Below are positions 25,401-32,540 of a DNA stretch of 64,000 nucleotides, one piece after another (within the stretch, counting starts at the first letter, position 1; the number at the start of each line of letters is the position of its first letter). The translations under genes and the position numbers were made by a program. This DNA is from Bacillota bacterium (lineage in GTDB: Bacteria; Bacillota; UBA4882; UBA8346). The stretch covers positions 1 through 64,000 of the forward strand of contig JAEYGI010000042.1 in the NCBI GenBank assembly GCA_023402395.1. The letters run 5' to 3'. The notes beneath the pieces were generated by a model, which saw nothing but the letters and a program-made list of their open reading frames with translations, searched no databases and was not told the origin of the DNA.

Positions 25401-27234
25401 CGGCGTCTGTTTTACCCGTGGCAATGGTCGCCTTGTTCGACAGCAAATTAACCGTAGCGCCGCTAAGCACTGTAGCGCCGCTGTCCTTAACCGTCACACT
25501 GATCACCCCGCCGCTATTGGGCAATAAAATGGTGATGTTTTGGAGGTCGGTCTTTGCTATTGTAACGCTTTGGCTCTGGATATGTAATGCGTTATAGCTG
25601 ACAGTAAAAGTATACGCGCCGAACGGCAAATTGGTAAAAGCCGCTATCCCGTTTGAATCAGTGGGTAGTGTCACATTAAATGAAGCGCTTCCCGCACCGG
25701 CGCTTTTTATGCCTGACGTATTAGCACTACTCATGACAGCAGTTACGCTGGCCCCATTGACAGGTTGCGACTGGCTATTGACTACCTTTATCGCGGCGTT
25801 CCCGCTGTCTACCGCCAAACTTACCGGCACCGGCATAGTTTGATCCTTGGTAACCGTCACCGGATTACTCGTGCCGTTATAGCTACCGTAGACAACATTC
25901 ACTGTATAGGTCCCGATCGCAAGACCGCTAATTACCGCTTGGCCTTTCGCATCAGTGACGGCAGAGCCGCCTACGGCCTTACCGTTTTGGATGGCTTGCA
26001 CCGTAGCCCCAACCAAAGCGGTGGAATTGTGGCTGTTGGTTACAATAACCTGGATATTTCCGGTATAAGGCGTAAACTTGGTAAATGTTTCGGTTTTAAT
26101 CGTGTTATCCCGTTCAACTTTCTGCCATAGCTTTTCGTTCATATCATCGGGTTTTGTTTGCTGCTCCGGACTACCGCCCCATAAAGCTGAACTTACATTA
26201 TCGGCGAACTGATATTTGATTGTGCCCTGAATTGAATCATTCCGGTTCGATGCTTGATATCCCAGTTCCAGATTGAGTCGGGGCGTTAGTTGCATTGTGC
26301 TTCGGAGCTTGTACCCTTCTTGATCGTCGTTATGCTTATTATCATAGTAATAGCCGCCTAAGTAGAACTTCAGCCAAGGCGCATTGACAAAAGAAGTCCC
26401 CCCCTCAAAATCAACGCCTTCGACTGCGCGAACATAGGAGGACAAAATTCCGTCCGCCAAATAACTCCGTCCGGTCAGCCTATCCCCCGAAAGCGGATGA
26501 TACCAGTTCAACCGGTATTCAGCCCGTTTATCAAAGTATTCCGCGCCGAGGCCGATCCGCTGTAAATCGTTGCGAAAACGATAATCGTAAAACGTATTCA
26601 CCCCAAACAGGCGGGTTTGATCCGTTGACAGCTTGCGTGAGACTAAACCGATATTTGCCGTTGCGTTTTCATCACTTTCTTGAGCGTAACGTCCCTGGAC
26701 AAACCAGTACGGCGTAACACCCACCCCTTTTTTCAGAGGCTGTAGCGTTTCCAGAGAATACACCGGTTTCCCGTCATTACCGAAACGCAATTTAAGATCG
26801 GTTGTCTTGAGCCAGGACGGCCCTTTTTCTTTGCCTTTCTCCAAATAACCGCCCATAAGATGATTACCATAGTTAAGCGCCATCGTTTCAAACGAAAACT
26901 GATACTGCAGTTTCCCATCGCTGTCAAAGGAAAATGGCTGCTCTTCCAGATCGAGCCATGACGGTCCGCTCTCCCTCCCTTTATTAAACAAATAATCTAA
27001 AAAACGGTTACCATATTGAAAAGCCATTTCTTCATTTGTTAGAGCTTGCCGATCCGATGGTGTGCTATTCGCTGCAACCTGCTCCCCGTCCGGCTTTTCC
27101 ACAAGAATGGCGCTCGTGTCAAACGTCATTCTTGCATCTTGGGCGCTTGCAACGCCAACACCAATTGGATTGATAATCATCAGCGCAATTAAGATGTAAG
27201 CTATATTTTTTGAATATTGCCTGGATAGAAACAT
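22486..27234 (-). CDS. Inverse autotransporter (intimin/invasin-like) with about 14 Ig-like/CNA-B-like repeats
   Basis: 1582 residues. Signal peptide at 1-32 (ending GVASAQ). Two short repeats with NRFLDYLFNKGRESGPSWL and NHLMGGYLEKGKEKGPSWL precede the IAT beta-barrel (about 130-350: YWFVQGRYAQ, RLFGVNTFYDYRF, RIGLGAEYFDKRAEYRLNWYHPLSG, LKFYLGGYYYDN, LELGYQASNRN). From about 388 on come tandem extracellular beta-sandwich repeats: three diverged, four near-identical of 89 residues (GTPTPDGKITYTF), two of about 78 (VLVNGQAQMATTDG), two with DYDSGPAVAVEI-type, two CNA-B-like, then a C-terminal cap. It inserts in an outer membrane and displays the stalk, serving in adhesion. Such a protein needs an outer membrane, which makes it important for judging the cell envelope. 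RBS gggggagaga. Confidence 0.92.
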   Translation of the reverse strand: MFLSRQYSKNIAYILIALMIINPIGVGVASAQDARMTFDTSAILVEKPDGEQVAANSTPSDRQALTNEEMAFQYGNRFLDYLFNKGRESGPSWLDLEEQPFSFDSDGKLQYQFSFETMALNYGNHLMGGYLEKGKEKGPSWLKTTDLKLRFGNDGKPVYSLETLQPLKKGVGVTPYWFVQGRYAQESDENATANIGLVSRKLSTDQTRLFGVNTFYDYRFRNDLQRIGLGAEYFDKRAEYRLNWYHPLSGDRLTGRSYLADGILSSYVRAVEGVDFEGGTSFVNAPWLKFYLGGYYYDNKHNDDQEGYKLRSTMQLTPRLNLELGYQASNRNDSIQGTIKYQFADNVSSALWGGSPEQQTKPDDMNEKLWQKVERDNTIKTETFTKFTPYTGNIQVIVTNSHNSTALVGATVQAIQNGKAVGGSAVTDAKGQAVISGLAIGTYTVNVVYGSYNGTSNPVTVTKDQTMPVPVSLAVDSGNAAIKVVNSQSQPVNGASVTAVMSSANTSGIKSAGAGSASFNVTLPTDSNGIAAFTNLPFGAYTFTVSYNALHIQSQSVTIAKTDLQNITILLPNSGGVISVTVKDSGATVLSGATVNLLSNKATIATGKTDAAGIVIFGEIAAGTYTLAVSADNYRSVAIDVTVTDGVTTSNSVTLTRDTGNVTVTLIYSDGQTSATPTFTLDGKATITGTAGTPTPDGKITYTFSNLTTGDHQIEAAVTGYTSNDVSAVTVEKGTVKAGTDINLTRDTGSATLTLIYNDGQTSTTPTFTLGGKTPITGTAGTPTPDGKITYTFDKLPTGAHTIVATATGYTSSGVSTVAVEKGIVKAGTEINLTRDTSNVTVTLIYSDGQTSVTPTFTLDGKATITGTAGTPTPDGKITYTFSNLTTGDHQIEAAVTGYTSSGVSTVTVEKGAVKAGTDIILTRDTGSVIVILIYSDGQTSATPTFTLDGKATITGIAGTPTPDGKITYTFVNLPTGSHIIVTSVDNYASSQAVIINVTKGGTASGNISLTRQTGSATITVDDGANPIVNATVSVLVNGQAQMATTDGLGKAVFTNIPTGRYAFTATKADYHDKTISDVIIVYNGNAVGTILLTRQTGNATITVDDGVNPIVNATVSVLVNGQAQMATTDGSGMAVFANIPTGTYAFTATKAGYHDKTISDVIIVYNDNAAGTISLTRQTGVANITVSISDNVSVTPSFTVDGQARTANAINGNIYSFILPVGNHIIAATAPDYDSGPAVAVEITDDCQVGGDIVLTRQTGTAEITVTISNNASITPDFTIDGKIQTPDAANGNIYTFKLPTGSHTIAATASNYNSSPVTVNVPNAATVSGSISLTRKTGSVTVFVYPGNPIKGATVSFTAEGKLYSGTTNEMGVISFSNIPTGTYSFTASKSGYKDSSVDVTIPNGSTTASIKLEQLYGDADIAVTDSNNNPISGAAVRVTIHGTEYTATTNASGVASFTNIESGTWTFTIVKSGYFDNSVDVTVPGGGKITTTVAMTSAVTVTLHFIKSNSADSFIIGRLQQIGGAWKSANISNIDYDVVINVPASGSYIFDYYLKKNGELSELFFEINITGPKTYTVTL
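24370..25290. repeat. Near-identical 267-bp coding repeats in the autotransporter stalk
   Basis: Four units of about 267 bp (89 codons) recur with their landmark ggtaatcgttgcctt near 24370, 24637, 24903 and 25171. Units 2 and 4 are the most similar at the DNA level. Such repeats allow slipped-strand or recombinational length change of the stalk. Confidence 0.8.
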
Positions 27235-27279
27235 TGTCTCTCCCCCTTCTGACGATTTAATGCAATATATCGATATACT

Positions 27280-27615
27280 CTAGTTTCTGATAACCTCCGC
27301 TAATTCCGCCATGGAGGATAGCGTATGTTCACTGGCGGAAAAAACCTTAACCGCATCGCAGCCCAGTTTAAGATCAATCAGTTTTATCCCGGGATGCTCC
27401 TGTAAAATAGCGCTGATAGCGGCTTGCTCGTCGTCGCTATCGCTCCTCTCAAAGATGACGGCGTGAGGAGAAAGCATGTTGATTTCCAGTGCCGCCTCCA
27501 TTAACGTGTTACCGAGTCGCCGGATACGAATGCCTTCTATTGCTTGAAGGATTAACTCAATACTAGATAAAAACAAGCTTGATCCGCATATTCCCACTTC
27601 CAAACGCTGCTTCAC
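27280..27615 (-). CDS. Degenerate response-regulator receiver-like protein
   Basis: 111 residues from a GTG at 27615, chosen because aaggatggg lies about 8 nt upstream; an ATG at 27639 is the alternative. The pattern of alternating strands and helices resembles a NarL-type receiver (LEVGICGSSLFL, AALEINMLSPHAVIFE, PGIKLIDLKLG), but the acidic pocket and phospho-acceptor Asp are replaced (VGICGS where IVDDH is usual; FERS where MDIxMP is usual). Such pseudo-receivers act without phosphorylation. It sits between the autotransporter gene and a LuxR-type two-component pair, all on the same strand, and behind a striking palindrome at 27702-27752. Confidence 0.5.
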   Translation of the reverse strand: MKQRLEVGICGSSLFLSSIELILQAIEGIRIRRLGNTLMEAALEINMLSPHAVIFERSDSDDEQAAISAILQEHPGIKLIDLKLGCDAVKVFSASEHTLSSMAELAEVIRN

Positions 27616-27701
27616 TAAAAAATCCCATCCTTCTACCATTACTCCATGATAGCAAATGGTCGAGATTCTGATACCTACCTTTCCGATAGCCAAAAAAAAG
27701 A

Positions 27702-27752
27702 AAAAGTGATAGTCGTTCACTATCACTTTCGATAGTGCCGACTATCACTTTT
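27702..27752. promoter_or_regulatory. Nested palindrome, candidate operator
   Basis: Outer arms aaaagtgatagtcg (27702-27715) and cgactatcactttt (27739-27752) are perfect. Inside lie cactatc (27718-27724) and gatagtg (27731-27737). The element gives four copies of a gtgatagt-like half-site, within about 140 nt upstream of the pseudo-receiver gene and downstream of the response regulator. It could be a multi-site operator or a transcript stem-loop. Confidence 0.5.
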
Positions 27753-27814
27753 GTAGACCGAGGCGCTAAAGGCTGCTATCAATGTTATTTTAACAAGTTT
27801 TTCAGTGGCCTCTA

Positions 27815-28459
27815 TTAATTGTCGTCCAATCCCTTCCGCAAGGCATGTGCGATGAGTTGCGTCCGGTTGGTCAGTCGCGTCTTGGAGAGGATCTCCTTGA
27901 GATGATACCGCACTGTGGCTACAGTTAGGCCCATTTGGCCGGCAATTTCCTTATAAGTCAAGCCTTGGGTCAGCAATTGCAAAAGCTCTGTCTGGCGTTC
28001 GGTCAATTCCCCGGGATCTCTTTCATTATTGATTTCTGATTTTGGGTTGGAACGGAGTTCACGCAAGAGCCGCTCCGCCAAGCCAGGGGCAAATGCCATC
28101 TCCCCGGCGGCCAGTCCATTGAGTTGCCGGATGAAGTTCTCCGGTTCCATCTCTTTTAATAGATATCCGTCAGCTCCGGCCCGGATTGCGGCAAACAAGC
28201 TCTCCTCATCCTCGACCGCGGTTAGCATGACAATCTTCACCTCAGGATAAGTTTTCTTAATCATCCGGGTGGCCTCAATTCCATCGCAATCTGCCATCTG
28301 AATGTCCATTAAGATCAAATCCGGTTTTAACATCTCAAACTTTATTAAAGCCTCCGAGCCGTTCCGGGCTGTGCCGACGACCTCGACCCCGTTGACTGTC
28401 AGAAAGTTTTGCAGTCCTTCCAAAACTAGCGCGTGATCATCAACCAACAGCGTTTTCAT
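27815..28459 (-). CDS. NarL/FixJ-family response regulator
   Basis: 214 residues. The receiver domain (1-120) has the acidic pair DD at 7-8, phospho-acceptor Asp52 in ILMDIQMADCDG and Lys in the usual late position; the C-terminal LuxR-type HTH (about 150-212) contains LTERQTELLQLLTQGLTYKEIAGQMGLTVATVRYHLKEI. The ATG at 28459 has aaggaggata upstream and overlaps the end of the sensor-kinase gene by 20 nt, so the two are co-translated. A 63-codon upstream extension of the frame lies entirely in the kinase gene. The targets are unknown; the neighbouring autotransporter and RHS genes are candidates by position only. Confidence 0.92.
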   Translation of the reverse strand: MKTLLVDDHALVLEGLQNFLTVNGVEVVGTARNGSEALIKFEMLKPDLILMDIQMADCDGIEATRMIKKTYPEVKIVMLTAVEDEESLFAAIRAGADGYLLKEMEPENFIRQLNGLAAGEMAFAPGLAERLLRELRSNPKSEINNERDPGELTERQTELLQLLTQGLTYKEIAGQMGLTVATVRYHLKEILSKTRLTNRTQLIAHALRKGLDDN

Positions 28460-30167
28460 TGTTATCCTCCTTGCCTGCCGCTCCATCCAGGCGGAATTGA
28501 ACCAGCACAGTCGTGCCTTTGCCTGGTTTTGATTCAACCCGCAGGCACCCTCCTGCCTCCTCGGCCCGTTCCGCCATGATTTGAAGCCCGAAGCTCTTTT
28601 GTTCCGCGGGGATCGCCGCGATATCAAACCCGCAGCCGTCATCCTCAATCGTGACCGTTACATTTTGGGGAAGTCGCTGAATGGTGATGATTACTTGGCT
28701 CGCCTTGGCATGTTTTCGAATATTGACCAATGCTTCCTGAATGATCCGCAGCAGTTGCAGCTCGGCGATATGGCTAAGATACCGGGCAATCGGTTCCGGC
28801 GGCAAGATCAGCCGAGTTACAATACAGTTGTTCTTTTCATACCATATTAAGTAGTCCTGCAAGTTGGTGAGAAAATCTTTTCCGCTGTCGGCAGTCCTTT
28901 TCAAACCAACAATCGACTCCCGGGCATCGGCGTTTTGCTCTTTGACAACCCCGAGCATCCGGTCTATCTGCTTTTCCATATCCGTAATCTGACCGTTATT
29001 TAGCAGGGAACGGATAGTTTGCAAGCCAAGGTAAAGATAGTTCCAGATCTGCCCCCGGCCATCGTGCAGTTCTCGTCCGAGCCGTTCCCGTTCGGCCATA
29101 ATGGACAGTGCTTTTTGCTGCTCGATCATTTTGGCCTGATCCCGTTTCTGGCCGGTAATATCTTTGAGGATAATCGTTTTACCAAGTAAGTTGCCTTGCG
29201 GGGTCTTCAATCGAATGGTGCGTATCTCGTAAAAACGGCGCTCCTCGCCAAAATCCCGGGCCGCTTCCGATGTTTCCGCCGCCGGATTGTCATCAATTCC
29301 GGCTAAAGCCGGCCACGCAGTCACAGCTTCTTTGAATTTGCCGCCGATAACCGCCGGGAACCCTGAGAAGATCATTTTCGCCGCCGGATTCATATCCGCA
29401 ATATACCCTTTTTCATCCACTACCATCAGCCCATCAATCATGTTGTCGGCGACAGCTTCCCGTGCCAGTGGCAAAATACTGTATACCCGCCAACGATAAA
29501 ACGCCCACGCCGTATAGACTCCCGAGAGTATAAACCCGGTCAGCTGCGGCAAAAAGCCGGAAAAGGGCGGGAGATAACCAATGATATTCCCCAGCAAACT
29601 AAAGATCGGAATAATCGACAACGCCACAGCCTGCTGGCGGCGTAATCCTTTGGTTTTGATGACCCAGCGCGCCGATAACCCAAAACAGACCAGATTCAAA
29701 AGATAACAAAAAACCATTGTGACAAAGCCAGCCGGTCCAAAAGCAACCGTTAGCGTTTGTCCATTCAATAAGCTAGGCCCCTTGTACCAGCCAAGCCAAT
29801 CGTCAAAGCAAATTATCAGCAACAAACATACCGTGATCACGCTGGTAAGACGCTGAAAGACCATCAGTATGGTTTCTTTTTGTTGACTCATTTTTAAAAT
29901 AAAGATCAGCCAAAAATAGATGAGAAGGATCCCCATGGCTTGCGGAATTTTTAGCCAGAACAGCTTGGACGGCAAATCCGGACTTACCGCGACCAACACT
30001 CGCCCTAAAACCCAGACGGCTTTAGCGGCCTGACAATAAACCAGTAGAATGGCTCCGGGTATTTTGCGATATTGATGCAAAAAAACCGCTAAGGCTTCGA
30101 TGATGGCAATAACAACGAAATAGATCGTAAAGTCATGGATGGGCTGATAGATGTCGACCGCTAACAT
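28440..30167 (-). CDS. Membrane sensor histidine kinase (7TM, PAS, HisKA_3)
   Basis: 575 residues. The N-terminal half has about seven transmembrane helices (residues 10-230, HisK_7TM type), followed by a PAS domain (about 240-340, GLMVVDEKGYIADMNPAA), a HisKA_3 dimerisation domain with the phospho-acceptor His near 365 (RLGRELHDGRGQIWNYL) and a HATPase_c domain (IIQEALVNIRKHAKA, VTIEDDGCGFD, GLQIMAERAEEAGG). This is the NarX/DegS-like kinase class that pairs with NarL-type regulators, here encoded just downstream. The signal may be a small molecule sensed in the membrane. RBS gggaaaggtag. Confidence 0.92.
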   Translation of the reverse strand: MLAVDIYQPIHDFTIYFVVIAIIEALAVFLHQYRKIPGAILLVYCQAAKAVWVLGRVLVAVSPDLPSKLFWLKIPQAMGILLIYFWLIFILKMSQQKETILMVFQRLTSVITVCLLLIICFDDWLGWYKGPSLLNGQTLTVAFGPAGFVTMVFCYLLNLVCFGLSARWVIKTKGLRRQQAVALSIIPIFSLLGNIIGYLPPFSGFLPQLTGFILSGVYTAWAFYRWRVYSILPLAREAVADNMIDGLMVVDEKGYIADMNPAAKMIFSGFPAVIGGKFKEAVTAWPALAGIDDNPAAETSEAARDFGEERRFYEIRTIRLKTPQGNLLGKTIILKDITGQKRDQAKMIEQQKALSIMAERERLGRELHDGRGQIWNYLYLGLQTIRSLLNNGQITDMEKQIDRMLGVVKEQNADARESIVGLKRTADSGKDFLTNLQDYLIWYEKNNCIVTRLILPPEPIARYLSHIAELQLLRIIQEALVNIRKHAKASQVIITIQRLPQNVTVTIEDDGCGFDIAAIPAEQKSFGLQIMAERAEEAGGCLRVESKPGKGTTVLVQFRLDGAAGKEDNNENAVG

Positions 30168-30314
30168 GAGTGAACTACCTTTCCCATTTGTTAGCTAAAG
30201 AATTCTTTTAAAACTGAGTTATTCCTTTTAATCATCGGCAAATCATCGTTAATATGATAATCTTCATAATTTTCTCATAAGTTGTACAAATTAAGCTAAG
30301 GCCTGCTCCCATTC

Positions 30315-30420
30315 CCCAAGAATTTCCCCAACTCCGGCGAGGACAACTGCTTCCCGGAAAGAGCGAGGACCACCAGATAATCCTTAGGGAGCGATGAAGC
30401 GGGTGATCGCATCGGCCGCC
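30315..30420 (-). pseudogene. Remnant of a second rlmH-like gene
   Basis: On the minus strand the segment encodes ADAITRFIA, then after a one-base shift KDYLVVLALSGKQLSSPELGKF, which aligns with SDAIARFIDSRDYLVVLDVMGKQLSSPELADFF of the intact RlmH at 38243-38722. A run of 24 bases around 30332-30355 is identical. The rest of the gene is gone: the 5' side is replaced by the 105-bp tandem repeats. It differs enough from the intact gene to be a paralogue rather than a recent copy. Confidence 0.7.
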
Positions 30421-30449
30421 GCTACTACGGCAGTGAATGCCGCACCAGC

Positions 30450-30671
30450 GGCATTGATTGCCGATATTACGGCATTCAGTGCCGTATTTACAGCATCGAT
30501 TGCCGCAACTACGGCAACCCTTGCCTGTCAATTTTCTGTCATCCCCGGAACTACGGCATTGATTGCCGATATTACGGCATTCAGTGCCGTATTTACGACA
30601 TCGATTGCCGCAACTACGGCAACCCTTGCCTGTCAATTTTCTGTCATCCCCGGAACTACGGCATTGAATGC
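30450..30671. repeat. 105-bp tandem repeat (two units plus part of a third)
   Basis: Units start at 30450, 30555 and 30660 and differ by only one or two bases. Each is made of tacggca/tgccgta and attgccg modules that can pair with each other. It abuts the rlmH remnant. Confidence 0.85.
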
Positions 30672-30961
30672 CAGAACATTTTTAGTGACCGCCGCGGCAA
30701 AGGGAACCCTTCTCCGTCAATCCTTAGTAAGGAAATGTTACTCAGCGGCGACCGCAGCGGGATTTCTAGCTAGGTACACAATAGGATTTATACAATCGTT
30801 TAGCTCTTAATAATGCATTGTAAGCTCAAGTTTTTTCACTATGGAGCAGCTTGCAGCAAAAAGGGCTGCCACCAAACAACCTGCCCTCATTGGTTTTACG
30901 ACGCTAATTCCCCAACCGGGGATCCCCTGACCAAAAACCGTAGGGTATCCAGGGCGGAAAA

Positions 30962-31173
30962 AACCCGAACATCCTTGTCTATATAGGATGAAGTAAATTT
31001 CTTTACTAAATTTGCATTCCTAAAGCCGAATGCAAATGAATCAAATCGGAATTTACTTCATCCTATTACAGCTGAAATAAGTTGAATTAAATTCATTAAT
31101 TTTTCATCATGGCCGGCTTTAAGGACATGATGGATATCAGAAATTTAATTTAACTTATATAGATGTTCGGGTT
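30962..31173. repeat. Nested palindromic element (MITE-like or structured RNA)
   Basis: Outer arms aacccgaacatc (30962-30973) and gatgttcgggtt (31162-31173) are perfect. Inside lie two adjacent palindromes: E1 (30984-31065; 16-bp arms taggatgaagtaaatt, inner 9-bp arms tttgcattc/gaatgcaaa) and E2 (about 31074-31161; arms aagttgaattaaatt with one change, inner catcatg/catgatg). E2 and a collapsed E1 recur inverted at 59255-59383. Confidence 0.8.
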
Positions 31174-31250
31174 AACATTCTATCTCAATCTTAATAGCTG
31201 TATTTCAATATTTGCTTGATAAATCAAGGCTTTCCGCCAAGAAATCCCTC

Positions 31251-31310
31251 AAAAATTTCGCCGTCACTTGTGATACGTCTCTCCGTATCGGGAGAGACGG
31301 CGAAATTTTT
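31251..31310. repeat. Hairpin repeat carrying the rlmH 3'-end sequence (att-like)
   Basis: Perfect 15-bp outer arms, aaaaatttcgccgtc (31251-31265) and its complement (31296-31310). The loop includes 31264-31284, which matches the rlmH stop-codon region 38243-38263 at 20 of 21 positions. A second hairpin gtctctcc/ggagagac is nested. Diverged relatives without the rlmH part lie at 33.7 and 35.83 kb (tctccgtatcggg...acggcgaaa). Confidence 0.75.
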
Positions 31311-31465
31311 AGGGTTAGAAGTTGAAGAAACCCAGACTAGTTCTAGGTTCCTTAACAATCTCTTAGCGATGATTGATTTTTAGCATCTACACTTCTTTAG
31401 GCCTGAATGCCCTCAGAATTAAGAATATGTAAGAATTTTTACAACTAAAATTTAATGTATCCTTT

Positions 31466-31885
31466 TTAATAATTATGCCCATGATTAAAATGATCAAAAA
31501 GATCAAAATTACAGAAATGTTCATTTCCAAACCAATGTCCATTATCCCCCAATTGGTGTGCATGACTAAAATTTAAGTTGTTAAAAGGGTTGCCATCAGG
31601 ATTTGAACTAAAATACCCGCCGCCATGATGTTCTGTCCGATTAATGAATGCATTCCCATCGCCATCTCTCCAATAACCATGGATCAAAGTCCCATCCGCT
31701 CGAATATAACTATTAACCATATGAGGATGAACAAAATGAATATTATTGTCGGGAATTTGATCGAAAATATGATGTCCTAAAAAATGAGATGAGCCACTAT
31801 CAATTATTGAATTATGATTATTAATTGAATTAAAAGGATCATTACTCCAAGAAAAGGGATCATTGAACACCACAAGCCACCTCAT
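31466..31885 (-). CDS. Hypothetical His/Asn-rich protein
   Basis: 139 residues, rich in His, Asn, Asp and Phe, low GC. The middle has HPHMVNSYIRADGTLIHGYW followed by RDGDGN, resembling the short VxGYxRxDGTxVxGHxR motif found at ends of assorted secreted or toxin-associated proteins. No domain assignment is possible. Its frame overlaps the 3' end of the upstream 31860-32231 gene by 26 nt; the exact start is uncertain because the ATG itself follows an aagaaatgagg context. Probably co-expressed with that gene as an island cargo pair. Confidence 0.5.
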   Translation of the reverse strand: MRWLVVFNDPFSWSNDPFNSINNHNSIIDSGSSHFLGHHIFDQIPDNNIHFVHPHMVNSYIRADGTLIHGYWRDGDGNAFINRTEHHGGGYFSSNPDGNPFNNLNFSHAHQLGDNGHWFGNEHFCNFDLFDHFNHGHNY

Positions 31886-32231
31886 TTCTTAACTTTTCGA
31901 CATGATTCCTACCCTCTTCAAAACAATAGTGAACTTTATTTACTAATTCCTTTTTTGGGGTTAAAACTTCATAATCAATCGGCAATGCTTTATAAGTAAA
32001 ATACTGAGCAACTCGCTTAAGAATTTCCTTTTTAACATGCGGCTCATCGAAACCAGCCTTGTATATTTCATTAAGTTGGGAGAAAAAAACGGCATTAATA
32101 GAAGAAACCTCTGATACATAATATGGTAACAAAGTTTGAATAAAATGTTCATAAGAATCCAATGCTTTCTTTATGAAAAAATTCAACCGTTGGATTTCAT
32201 TCTCCTTATTTATCTCATCCTGCTTTTCCAT
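31860..32231 (-). CDS. Hypothetical protein, 123 residues
   Basis: A charged, helix-rich cytoplasmic protein beginning MEKQDEINKENEIQRLNFF and continuing with hydrophobic helices (YEHFIQTLLPYYVSEVSSINAVFF). No family is recognised. It overlaps the next gene (31466-31885) by 26 nt, which suggests a two-gene unit such as a toxin/immunity pair, but nothing in either product confirms this. Base composition is clearly lower in GC than in the flanking core genes, in keeping with transfer. Confidence 0.55.
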   Translation of the reverse strand: MEKQDEINKENEIQRLNFFIKKALDSYEHFIQTLLPYYVSEVSSINAVFFSQLNEIYKAGFDEPHVKKEILKRVAQYFTYKALPIDYEVLTPKKELVNKVHYCFEEGRNHVEKLRNEVACGVQ

Positions 32232-32540
32232 CTGCCTTACGGACAGATAATTGCGACATACTTTTGCAACAATAGCATTACAATCAGGTTACCGGCTAAA
32301 CTCGGTTGTTGCTTTAATTTACAACACTCTCCATATTTTACCAAACTCCTGCTAGATGATAATTTTGATGTCATTGAAGACGAGTTTTAGGTGAAGCTTG
32401 ATGGATTTTAAGAGGGTGGCTGACAAGGATTCCCTCAGCTTAGGGCAGTATGGACTTTTCCAATTATTTATATCATGAAATTGTTATGTCTTTTTTAGGT
32501 ACCGCCGTGATATAAATAATGAATAGGATTTGAAAGAGGG

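Larger units (their letters stand above)
30168..31465. other. 1.3-kb gene-free, repeat-rich stretch at the left end of the island
   Basis: No supported intact gene. It holds, left to right, an rlmH remnant (30315-30420), a 105-bp tandem repeat (30450-30671), a short segment similar to 36275-36310 (gaatgcc..cattt..ccgcc..gggaacc), a nested palindrome (30962-31173) and the rlmH-end hairpin repeat (31251-31310). Frames open on both strands through the tandem repeat are a by-product of its composition. Confidence 0.7.

Noticed and set aside
30450..30671. CRISPR array or VNTR-coded protein
   Set aside because: Repeats are contiguous without spacers and the frame lacks an RBS.
30232..30810. Overlapping frames on both strands encoding Cys- or Ala-rich repeat peptides
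   Set aside because: They arise from the 105-bp tandem repeats; both strands are open, which indicates composition rather than coding.
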